Shown here: positions 1 through 5,566 of the stretch, piece by piece
How positions within the stretch are numbered: the stretch's first letter is position 1
How the letters are laid out: every line of letters begins with the position of its first letter
Source of the DNA: Proteobacteria bacterium UBA6522
GTDB taxonomy: Bacteria > Pseudomonadota > Gammaproteobacteria > Steroidobacterales > Rariloculaceae
Direction of reading: 5' to 3'
Assembly: GCA_002434915.1 (NCBI GenBank)
Contig: DJLG01000118.1
Coordinates: forward strand, 1-5,566
DNA: 5,566 nt
The notes under the pieces: generated by a model
Seen by the model: only the letters and a program-made list of their open reading frames with translations
Database searches by the model: none
What the model was told of the DNA's origin: nothing
Program-made: the position numbers and the translations under genes

Positions 1-375
1 GTCGATGGTGGTGATGAGATTGTAATTAGAATAGAGGAGTACGATATTGTGCGGGTAATTTCGTTGGAAGAAGAACCCGAGCAATTGCTGGAATCAATTC
101 CATTAGGTCACTCGTTTGGTCGTTGGGAAGAAGATGTTTTAGTGGTTATGACTAACAGGATCGATTGGAGAAATTTTAGCCAAGACGGTTTGATGCAAAG
201 TGATTCAATGGAAGTGGTTGAGCGTTTCTCGCTTAACGAGGAGGGAAGTCGTCTTGAGTATGAACAGACGATTACTGATCCATGGCTATTTATAGAACCT
301 TATACTAGAACTAGATCCTGGGTATGGGTTCCAGGTGATCAGGTTCGACCTTTTGAATGCACCACTCTTGGGTAG
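1..375 (+). CDS. C-terminal part of a conserved hypothetical protein with the GHSFGRWE motif (5' end outside window)
   Basis: The frame is open from base 1 to the TAG at 373-375, giving 124 visible residues. A GTG lies at 49, but the coding-like frame already runs upstream of it, so I treat this as the tail of a longer gene rather than a gene starting there. The segment GHSFGRWEEDVLVV, followed by an 'R-I-x-W' stretch, a 'QS' and 'VERF' with a later 'TDP', matches a pattern I recall from many secreted hypothetical proteins of Acidobacteria and Proteobacteria (usual form GHSxGRWEGDTLVV...QSxxxxxVERF). The end 'WVWVPGDQVRPFECT' also fits that family, which typically ends in a short strand with one Cys. 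Function is unknown; the fold is probably a small beta-rich domain. The signal peptide expected at the N-terminus is not visible. Its gap to the next gene is 58 bases, so it may be the first visible member of the same transcript. Confidence 0.8.
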   Translation, partial: VDGGDEIVIRIEEYDIVRVISLEEEPEQLLESIPLGHSFGRWEEDVLVVMTNRIDWRNFSQDGLMQSDSMEVVERFSLNEEGSRLEYEQTITDPWLFIEPYTRTRSWVWVPGDQVRPFECTTLG

Positions 376-418
376 ATTAATAGCATAGGCATGCAGATGC
401 TGAATGGACTTATAGATT

Positions 419-423
419 AGGAG
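419..423 (+). promoter_or_regulatory. Ribosome binding site of the YncE-like gene
   Basis: AGGAG lies 10 bases before the ATG at 434. The spacing is slightly long but acceptable, and it supports that ATG, whose product begins with a basic n-region and a hydrophobic core. Confidence 0.6.
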
Positions 424-433
424 AAGTTGCAGG

Positions 434-1450
434 ATGAGACTTAGATATCGTTTTAGAGTGTTTTTTTTATGGCTTCTCGCTTTTGTGGTGGCAACAATTG
501 GTAGTAGCCTCAGTGCACAGGACTCTTCATCTGAACGCTTACTTGTGCTTCTCAGAGATGCCAGTGCTTTAGCAATCGTCGATCCAGTTAGTGGCTCGGT
601 ACTCGGACGTGTGCCAACTGGTAATGATCCTCATGAGGTGACGGCGACCCCGGATGGACGCCTAGCTTTTGTCGCAAGTCCTAGTGATGGCATTTCAGTA
701 ATTGATCTTGTCACACAGCAGGAGATTAGAAGGATCAATCCAGGTCAGGGTAGTGGACCCCATGACGTACTTTATGTGGACGGGAAGATTTACTTCACAA
801 TCGAGGGTTACAAGTCAATTGCTCGCTATGATCCTGAAACTGATGAGATAGACTGGACGCTTGGTATTGGTCAAGAAAGCACTCACACATTTGCTCTTGG
901 TGCTGATAGCGCTACGATATTTATGGCGAATAGACGGTCAAACACTATTACGATGGCAGAAGGTGTTCTTGGCGGCCCATCAGAGACAACATTATCAGTT
1001 ATTCCTGTGCCTGGAGATTTTCCGGAAGCAATTGATGTATCTCCAGACGGTCAGGAGGTATGGACGGCAACACGTAATGATGGAGGCCTTTCAATTATTA
1101 ATATCCCAGCCAAGGAAGTTATTCAGACGCTTGATCTGGGTATGCAGGATGCCAATCGTCTCAAATTCACACCGGATGGTCGGGTGCTAATTATCGATGG
1201 TGAAGCTGCATCGGTAATCGTTCTCGACGCTGTGTCACGGGAAGTAATTAAGCGAATTAGTATGGCAGAAATGGATACCGGCGATGGTGCAATTCTTATA
1301 TCTAGAGATGGTATGAATGCCTATGTTGGGCTTAGGGACGCAGATCGAGTGGCTATTGTTGATCTTGCTACTCTTGAAGTTACCGGAGAAATCATGATGG
1401 GTGAAGGCTCTGGTCCCGGCTGCATGTTTTGGACTCGAGCGAATAATTAA
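434..1450 (+). CDS. Exported YncE/YVTN-family beta-propeller protein
   Basis: The 338-residue product has a Sec signal peptide: basic MRLRYRFR, a hydrophobic core at about 9-22, and a likely cleavage after SLSA (residue 28). The mature part is built from repeating blades of roughly 40 residues. Each has a 'PDG' or 'RDG' turn followed by a strand and a 'V/I-x-V/I-D/N' strand: PDG at 73-75 with VIDL at 89-92, PDG at 204-206 with IINI at 221-224, PDG at 247-249 with VIVLD at 261-265, and RDG at 291-293 with VAIVDL at 306-311. Related turns recur at GNDPHE (63-68), GSGPHD (106-111) and GDFPEAID (194-201). This is the pattern of YVTN-type seven-bladed propellers, which often act as periplasmic binding or scaffolding domains; no catalytic site is evident. 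It lies 12 bases before a second secreted propeller, so the two are probably cotranscribed. An enzyme role, as in methylamine-dehydrogenase-like propellers, cannot be excluded but has no residue support. Confidence 0.9.
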   Translation: MRLRYRFRVFFLWLLAFVVATIGSSLSAQDSSSERLLVLLRDASALAIVDPVSGSVLGRVPTGNDPHEVTATPDGRLAFVASPSDGISVIDLVTQQEIRRINPGQGSGPHDVLYVDGKIYFTIEGYKSIARYDPETDEIDWTLGIGQESTHTFALGADSATIFMANRRSNTITMAEGVLGGPSETTLSVIPVPGDFPEAIDVSPDGQEVWTATRNDGGLSIINIPAKEVIQTLDLGMQDANRLKFTPDGRVLIIDGEAASVIVLDAVSREVIKRISMAEMDTGDGAILISRDGMNAYVGLRDADRVAIVDLATLEVTGEIMMGEGSGPGCMFWTRANN

Positions 1451-1462
1451 AGCAAACCTGAG

Positions 1463-2518
1463 ATGTTTATTGGAGTAAACAATCTGTTGAAAAAAACACC
1501 TATAGCTATAAGTTTTTTGTTATTAAACATGTCATTTTCTTTTTTAGTTGCTCAGGAAAATGATATTCCAATTATTGTTGGTGTAGCCTCAGACATTCCT
1601 GGCGTTGTGGTGCGAGGATCACAGATTCATCGTCTTTTGACAGGGTTTAACGGATTGGATGACCCAATTGGTCTCATGGATGGTTCTCTAGTTTTTGCTG
1701 AGCCTGATGCACTTAAAATTCATCAGTTGGATACTGAGACCAATCAAGTAGCTGTGCTTGTTGACGAATCTAACGAATCCCATGGAATTTCAGAGGCTTC
1801 TGATGGGCGTTTGATTTCGGCGCAAGCTTGGGATGGTTCTACAAGAATTGGGGTAATTTATCCTCCAGAAAGCATCGAGGTATTAGCTGATAGCTACGAA
1901 GGAATGCCATTCAGTCGGCCGAACGATTTAATTGTGGCTAGTAATGGCGGCGTTTATTTCACTGACCCTGGACTTACATCCGGTCAGACTGAAGAATTAA
2001 TTGAAAGGTATGGTGGGCAGCCCCTAGCCCCCCGCTTACCTCCAACTGTGTATTACATACCGCCAGGCGGTGAACCGGTTAAAATCGAAGAAAACATGAT
2101 CCGCCCCAACGGCATTCAGCTTAATAGGGCTGAGACTAGGTTGTATATTAGTGACTCTAATGGTGATCATGTGATTGCCTGGGATATTTTGCCAAGTGGT
2201 TTGCTGGAAAACCGACAGGAATTTGGTGTTTTGCGGGGACGTAGCAATCGTGATAATGGATTGGGTGGAGTAAAGACTTTTGCAGATGGGATGGCCGTTG
2301 ATGATGAAGATCGTCTATATGTGGCTACAGGCGGAGGAATTGAGGTGTTAGGTCCACAGGGTGAACATCTAGGCATTATTCCTGTTAGATGTTTACCAAG
2401 GGATTGTCAGAATGTTGCATTCGGCGGTCCAATGAAGCAGACACTTTATATTGCAGGTGCAGGATCTCTTTATAAGGTTGAGATGATAGCCAAAGGGCTT
2501 TCAACAAGGGCTAAGTAG
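1463..2518 (+). CDS. Exported SMP-30/gluconolactonase-type beta-propeller, probable metal-dependent lactonase or related hydrolase
   Basis: The 351-residue product belongs to the SMP-30/gluconolactonase/LRE-like family, whose six-bladed propellers bind one divalent metal and hydrolyse lactones or related esters. Visible family landmarks are 'DDPIGLMDGSLVFAEP' (66-81), 'SRPNDLIVASNGGVYFTDP' (151-169) with N154, 'RPNGIQLN' (214-221) with N216, 'FADGMAVD' (273-280) with D276, and the ending 'NVAFGGPMKQTLYI' (317-330). N154, N216 and D276 sit where family metal ligands or active-site residues lie. The usual first-blade Glu of 'EGP' appears to be replaced by D66. Cys310 and Cys315 could form a disulfide in the periplasm. 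A hydrophobic leader ends near LVA-QE (residue 30), so the enzyme is predicted to be exported. The ATG at 1463 has no good ribosome site; an in-frame TTG at 1487 follows a GGAG and gives the leader MKKTPIAISFLLL, a more standard signal peptide. The mature protein is the same either way. Substrate unknown. Confidence 0.9.
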   Translation: MFIGVNNLLKKTPIAISFLLLNMSFSFLVAQENDIPIIVGVASDIPGVVVRGSQIHRLLTGFNGLDDPIGLMDGSLVFAEPDALKIHQLDTETNQVAVLVDESNESHGISEASDGRLISAQAWDGSTRIGVIYPPESIEVLADSYEGMPFSRPNDLIVASNGGVYFTDPGLTSGQTEELIERYGGQPLAPRLPPTVYYIPPGGEPVKIEENMIRPNGIQLNRAETRLYISDSNGDHVIAWDILPSGLLENRQEFGVLRGRSNRDNGLGGVKTFADGMAVDDEDRLYVATGGGIEVLGPQGEHLGIIPVRCLPRDCQNVAFGGPMKQTLYIAGAGSLYKVEMIAKGLSTRAK

Positions 2519-2545
2519 TAGTCATGGTGTTGTGGTAATAAGGAT

Positions 2546-2551
2546 AAGGAG
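2546..2551 (+). promoter_or_regulatory. Strong ribosome binding site of the four-helix membrane gene
   Basis: AAGGAG is followed by a 5-base spacer and the ATG at 2557. It is the best Shine-Dalgarno match in the window and fixes that start, rather than the later ATG at 2578. Confidence 0.75.
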
Positions 2552-2556
2552 CAAAC

Positions 2557-2985
2557 ATGCAGCAATATTTAACACGAATGAACATCGCCAGGATTTTGGT
2601 GGTTTTTGGGTTTGTTGTCGGTTTGAGAAGCGTCTACTTTACTTGGTCTCATATAGGCAATGACTTATTTTTATTAACACCAGAAAGTCCTCTTGCCTTG
2701 ACTCATAGTTGGCATCATTTTTTTCGAGAGCTTTTTGGCGACTTTGGCGCAATGATTGGGGTATTGATTTTATTGTGGCTGCCAAGTCCTAACCGGACAC
2801 CCAGAATTTGGTGGGTCATGCTAGTTTTGCTCATAGGTTTTTATGCGCCGTTTTGGGTTGGTGCGCCGTTTATGATTGAGTTAGCTGCACCAAATATAGA
2901 TGCTGAGATTCAGCATGTGATCATGGCCCTACCTCCTTTAGTAGCAGTATTTCTTGTAAGAAAAGATTTTTATTCTTCATCTTAG
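2557..2985 (+). CDS. Small integral membrane protein of unknown function, four predicted helices
   Basis: I do not recognise this 142-residue protein. Hydrophobic stretches at about 9-29, 63-76, 84-104 and 118-135 suggest four membrane helices, with short loops and both ends probably on the same side. There is no signal peptide with a cleavage site; the first helix looks like an anchor. The loop before helix 2 holds a polar cluster, THSWHHFFRELFGDFG (49-64), with H50, H53, H54, E58 and D62. H32 lies after helix 1 and H120 lies in helix 4. Such residues could bind a metal or haem, but nothing proves it. A basic segment 'PNRTPR' (78-83) between helices 2 and 3 would favour a cytoplasmic loop there. 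The start is well supported by an upstream AAGGAG. The gene lies 38 bases after the SMP-30 gene and 26 bases before the flippase-like gene, in the same orientation, so cotranscription is likely. Confidence 0.85.
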   Translation: MQQYLTRMNIARILVVFGFVVGLRSVYFTWSHIGNDLFLLTPESPLALTHSWHHFFRELFGDFGAMIGVLILLWLPSPNRTPRIWWVMLVLLIGFYAPFWVGAPFMIELAAPNIDAEIQHVIMALPPLVAVFLVRKDFYSSS

Positions 2986-3011
2986 GTATTTGGTTATTTT
3001 TTAAGTCTAAG

Positions 3012-3980
3012 GTGAGCTTACGCTTTCAAGAAGTTATTCAGAAACGTTGGTTTCAACGTTTAGCTTTATCATTTCTTTTTCTTTTTGGGGTATTTCAGTT
3101 TGTAGATACTGATGCCTTATTTAAGAGAATTGCTAGTCTTGATCTGGTTTGGCTTATTGTTGCTTTGATTGTAACGTTGCCACAATATTATTTTTCAGCT
3201 GAAAGGTGGCGTTTAACGGCAGGGCGCCTTGGGGCACATCTTTCGCGGAGAGCAGCGCTATCAGAATATTATTTTGGGTCTCTGGTTAATCAAATTTTGC
3301 CTGGCGGTGTGCTTGGTGATGCTGGAAGGGCTTTACGTCATGGCCACAGTTTACGATCATATGGCGAGTCAGGTGGGCTAGGCATGGCAGCCCGTGCTGT
3401 TATTTTTGAACGTGCTTCAGGGCAGATTGTTTTATTTGTCTTTATGTTAATAGGCTTTTTCTTTTGGCCTACAGGATCTCAGGAAAAAGTTTTCTCTTTT
3501 CAAACTGGGTTAAGCGTGCTTTTATTTGTAATGATTTTTTTGATCTTGATTTACGTATTGATTAAGGGGGTATTGAAAGCCTCTAGTATTGGTCAATTTG
3601 CGATTAAGTTTTTTCAAGAAGCGCGTTATACATTATTAGCAGGCGATGTTATTTTTAAGCAACTTTCGTACTCATTAATCGTCCTTGCAAGTTATCTTTT
3701 TTGTTTTTACTGCGCCGCTCAAGCAATCGATATAGAGATGGCACTATTTGAACTAGTTGCGTTAGTGCCAGTTGTTCTTTTTTCAATGACGATACCTATT
3801 ACAATTGCTGGATGGGGGGTTCGGGAAGCAAGTGCGGCAGCGATTTGGGGTCTGGCAGAATTGCCCGCTGTTGACGGCGTTGCAATTTCAGTGACTTATG
3901 GAATCATAGTGTTGATTTCTGCTTTGCCAGGGATCTTTTTTGTGATCTCGAGTAAAAATAATCTAAAGGCTAACCACTAG
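3012..3980 (+). CDS. Lysylphosphatidylglycerol synthase TM-region/flippase-like membrane protein (UPF0104 type)
   Basis: This 322-residue protein consists almost wholly of membrane helices, at about 15-32, 43-60, 132-152, 165-186, 218-238, 246-266 and 288-312. Family marks are 'ERWRLTAGRLG' (64-74), 'YYFGSLVNQILPGGVLGDAGRALRHG' (86-111), of which LPGG-x-LGD is the most typical part, 'RAVIFERASGQ' (128-138), and 'IPITIAGWGVREASAAA' (261-277). These match the membrane domain shared by MprF and AglD-like proteins, known or proposed to move lipids or lipid-linked sugars across the inner membrane. No soluble aminoacyl-transferase domain follows, so it is not a complete MprF; the length is usual for stand-alone members. 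The GTG at 3012 is the only ATG/GTG/TTG codon in the open frame between the in-frame stop at 2904 and the first internal ATG (Met124), which would remove the LPGG segment. No clear Shine-Dalgarno precedes it. The lipid substrate is unknown. Confidence 0.88.
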   Translation: MSLRFQEVIQKRWFQRLALSFLFLFGVFQFVDTDALFKRIASLDLVWLIVALIVTLPQYYFSAERWRLTAGRLGAHLSRRAALSEYYFGSLVNQILPGGVLGDAGRALRHGHSLRSYGESGGLGMAARAVIFERASGQIVLFVFMLIGFFFWPTGSQEKVFSFQTGLSVLLFVMIFLILIYVLIKGVLKASSIGQFAIKFFQEARYTLLAGDVIFKQLSYSLIVLASYLFCFYCAAQAIDIEMALFELVALVPVVLFSMTIPITIAGWGVREASAAAIWGLAELPAVDGVAISVTYGIIVLISALPGIFFVISSKNNLKANH

Positions 3981-3988
3981 CTACAACT

Positions 3989-3994
3989 TATAAT
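3989..3994 (+). promoter_or_regulatory. Possible -10 hexamer of a promoter for the amidohydrolase gene
   Basis: A perfect TATAAT sits in the 57-base gap before the amidohydrolase and would start a leader of about 35 bases. No acceptable TTGACA-like -35 box is found 15-18 bases upstream and there is no extended TG, so this may be chance in an AT-rich gap. Confidence 0.3.
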
Positions 3995-4020
3995 TATCAG
4001 TTTAGAAGATAAAAGCACCA

Positions 4021-4044
4021 ATGAATGGGGATAAATTATGGTGA
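4021..4044 (+). other. Seven-codon upstream ORF (MNGDKLW) overlapping the amidohydrolase start
   Basis: An ATG at 4021 reads seven codons and stops at TGA 4042-4044. The stop covers the amidohydrolase ATG region and shares its last base with the in-frame ATG at 4044 (TGATG). It is out of frame with the gene. Only a weak purine run (AGAAG, 4004-4008) precedes it, so its translation is uncertain; it might couple ribosomes to the second start. Confidence 0.25.
4027..4030 (+). promoter_or_regulatory. Weak ribosome binding site of the amidohydrolase gene
   Basis: GGGG lies 7 bases before the ATG at 4038 and 13 before the ATG at 4044, so it favours the first. The two starts differ by two residues and both keep the twin-arginine motif. 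Confidence 0.45.
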
Positions 4045-5566
4045 TGCAAAATCGTAGAAAAATTCTAAAAACTGCTGTTACAGCAGCTGCAACGAGTTCC
4101 TTTATGCCGTATTTCGCATCTGCGCAATATGGTAGAGCAGATCTAGTGGTTTTAGGTGGCACTTTCCACACAATGGATCCGGAAATTAGGGATGTTGATG
4201 CCATGGCTATCCGGGGAAATCGTATTCTAGCGGTAGGGACTCAACAAGCCCTTGAGGGATTAATTGGACCTACGACTCGTGTCATACAGGCTGATGGGAT
4301 GACAGTTACTCCAGGCTTCATTGATGCGCATAGCCACCCACTCATGGCAAATGAGGCTGTTAGCGTAAACGTTGACTTTAGGCGTATTTCAGAGGTGCAG
4401 GATGCATTGATAGAGCAGGCCGCTAAAACCCCACCAGGTCAATGGGTTCAGGCTCATATGTACGATGATACTAAGTTCATTGAGGGACGTGAGCTTACCG
4501 GGTTCGATATTGATATTGCGGTTTCGGATCATCCCGTGATGGTACGTCATCGTGGTGGCCACACTGTTGTGGTGAACTCGAAGGCATTCGAAGTGGCTGG
4601 TATTACAGTGGATACACCGGATCCTTATGGAGGTCACTACTATCGAGAGGGCGGGGCGCTTACCGGAAAGGTAGCCGAAAATGCTAAGTATGTGCTTGAG
4701 GCTGCGGGTGATTGGCCAGTGATTGATCGAGATACTATGCGCGATAGTGTCACATTAATTTCTAAACGTATGGCTTCTGTTGGACTTACCTCTACAACTG
4801 ATGCTGGAGGTAGAGAAGATGCATGGACAGCATATATGGATGCTCTCGAGCGGGACGAAATGCATTTTCGGCTCTCATTTATGCCGAGAGGCAATGACCC
4901 CATATACCAGTCAATGAAAGAGGCTGGAATTCGTTCTGGATTTGGTAATGCAATGTTGATGGTTGGTGGAGTCAAATTTTTTGCAGATGGTTCTGCGTCA
5001 GAGCGTACGATGCGCATGAGCGAACCCTACGAGGGCCGACCTGATGACTATGGTATTGCGAGAATGGACCAAGCAGCGATTGACGCAGCAGTTGATGATG
5101 CAGTAGAGAATGGTTTTCGTATTGGTATCCATGCCAATGGTGACGTGACTATCGATCAAGTTCTTAATGCTTACGAACGAGTTCTTAGAAACTGGGTTGG
5201 TCCAAACCCCCGTTTTAGACTTGAACACTGTTCCTTAGTAACGCCTGATTTACTACAACGAATTAAGGATACTGGCTCCATACCTGCCCCTTTCTATACA
5301 TATGCACACTATCATGGTAATAAATGGGTTGAGTATGGTGAAGAACGTATGACACGAATGTTCGCTCACCGTTCGTTTATTGATTATGGAATTCCTGTAG
5401 CCCCTGCATCAGATTATACGCCTGGCCCATACGAACCCATGATGGCTATTCAAAGTATGGTGACGAGGAAGGATGTGGCAGGACGTGTTTGGGGAGAAAA
5501 TCAGCGTATCGATGTTTCCGAGGCGATGAAAGTCTGTACTGTAAATGGTGCTTATGCCTCTTTTGA
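4038..5566 (+). CDS. Tat-exported YtcJ-type amidohydrolase (amidohydrolase family 3), C-terminus outside window
   Basis: The frame runs from ATG 4038 past the right edge, with 509 complete residues visible. The N-terminus MVMQNRRKILKTAV has a twin-arginine signal (NRRKILK) followed by an Ala-rich hydrophobic stretch and probable cleavage near FASA-Q, so the folded metalloenzyme should be exported. The family features are a small N-terminal beta domain beginning 'RADLVVLGGTFHTMDP', the first metal motif DAHSHP (H98, H100), 'RHRGGHTVVVNSKAF' around 174-188, 'VKFFADGS' (K313, D317), 'IGIHANGD' (H365, D369), 'LEHCS' (H397), 'SDYTPGPYEP' (D459), and the late 'TVNGAYASF' helix. All expected metal ligands of the amidohydrolase superfamily barrel are present, so it should be active. 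YtcJ-type enzymes hydrolyse amides, formamides or similar C-N bonds; the substrate here is unknown. The missing end should be roughly 40-60 residues. It follows the flippase-like gene by 57 bases. Confidence 0.93.
   Translation, partial: MVMQNRRKILKTAVTAAATSSFMPYFASAQYGRADLVVLGGTFHTMDPEIRDVDAMAIRGNRILAVGTQQALEGLIGPTTRVIQADGMTVTPGFIDAHSHPLMANEAVSVNVDFRRISEVQDALIEQAAKTPPGQWVQAHMYDDTKFIEGRELTGFDIDIAVSDHPVMVRHRGGHTVVVNSKAFEVAGITVDTPDPYGGHYYREGGALTGKVAENAKYVLEAAGDWPVIDRDTMRDSVTLISKRMASVGLTSTTDAGGREDAWTAYMDALERDEMHFRLSFMPRGNDPIYQSMKEAGIRSGFGNAMLMVGGVKFFADGSASERTMRMSEPYEGRPDDYGIARMDQAAIDAAVDDAVENGFRIGIHANGDVTIDQVLNAYERVLRNWVGPNPRFRLEHCSLVTPDLLQRIKDTGSIPAPFYTYAHYHGNKWVEYGEERMTRMFAHRSFIDYGIPVAPASDYTPGPYEPMMAIQSMVTRKDVAGRVWGENQRIDVSEAMKVCTVNGAYASF

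Noticed and set aside
49..375. A complete small gene starting at GTG 49
   Set aside because: The coding frame is open upstream to base 1 and the visible motifs match the C-terminal part of a longer family, so a 5'-truncated gene is more likely.
383..394. Small inverted repeat GCAT-AGGC-ATGC after the first gene
   Set aside because: The stem is only four pairs and has no following T-run, so it does not support a terminator.
411..416. TATAGA as a -10 box before the YncE-like gene
   Set aside because: Only a partial match, no -35 partner, and a start from it would leave almost no leader before the ribosome site at 419.
861..1190. 109-codon open frame on the + strand inside the YncE-like gene
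   Set aside because: It is a +1 frame shadow of the propeller gene, with an unnatural composition and no ribosome site.
2167..2376. 69-codon open frame on the - strand
   Set aside because: It lies wholly opposite the SMP-30 gene, is rich in Pro, Ser and Arg as expected from antisense reading, and shows no motif.
3012..3980. Full MprF lysylphosphatidylglycerol synthase
   Set aside because: Only the membrane domain is present; no soluble transferase domain follows before the stop at 3978-3980.
3985..4002. Inverted repeat AACT...AGTT after the flippase-like gene
   Set aside because: Four-base stem, AT-rich loop and no T-tract; not a credible terminator.
3977..5228. Several - strand open frames (75 to 125 codons) opposite the amidohydrolase
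   Set aside because: The + strand frame codes for a recognisable amidohydrolase with all metal ligands. The antisense frames have no motif or plausible starts and are shadows.

Overview
The window looks like a single-strand bacterial gene run: six protein-coding genes, all on the + strand, with gaps of only 12 to 58 bases. The first gene is cut by the left edge and the last by the right edge. Sec-type and twin-arginine-type signal peptides, Shine-Dalgarno sites such as AAGGAG, and a GTG start mark it as bacterial. The moderately AT-leaning base use and the mix of secreted propellers and a Tat-exported amidohydrolase would fit an uncultured, possibly marine, Gram-negative proteobacterium. That placement is an impression from protein style, not proof.

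Layout: (1) positions 1-375, the C-terminal end of a small protein carrying the 'GHSFGRWE-D-LVV' motif seen in many exported hypothetical proteins; (2) 434-1450, a secreted YncE/YVTN-type beta-propeller; (3) 1463-2518, a secreted SMP-30/gluconolactonase-type beta-propeller; (4) 2557-2985, a four-helix membrane protein I do not recognise; (5) 3012-3980, a lysylphosphatidylglycerol-synthase-TM/flippase-like (UPF0104 type) integral membrane protein; (6) 4038-5566, a Tat-exported YtcJ-type amidohydrolase (amidohydrolase family 3), of which 509 residues are visible and only the C-terminus is missing. I see no RNA gene, insertion sequence, CRISPR array, long repeat or convincing terminator. No gene-free stretch exceeds 58 bases.

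How they may work together: three of the products (two propellers and the amidohydrolase) are predicted to act outside the cytoplasm, and two sit in the inner membrane. The SMP-30 and amidohydrolase families both contain hydrolases of small cyclic or amide substrates, so a periplasmic catabolic or detoxifying module is a reasonable hypothesis. The substrate cannot be read from the sequence, and the flippase-like gene may be an unrelated passenger. A perfect TATAAT hexamer before the amidohydrolase suggests it could also be transcribed on its own. The most useful annotation points are the disputed start of the SMP-30 gene (a TTG start gives a more typical signal peptide), the Asp in place of the usual Glu metal ligand in that protein, the poorly supported GTG start of the flippase-like gene, and a seven-codon upstream ORF that overlaps the amidohydrolase start.
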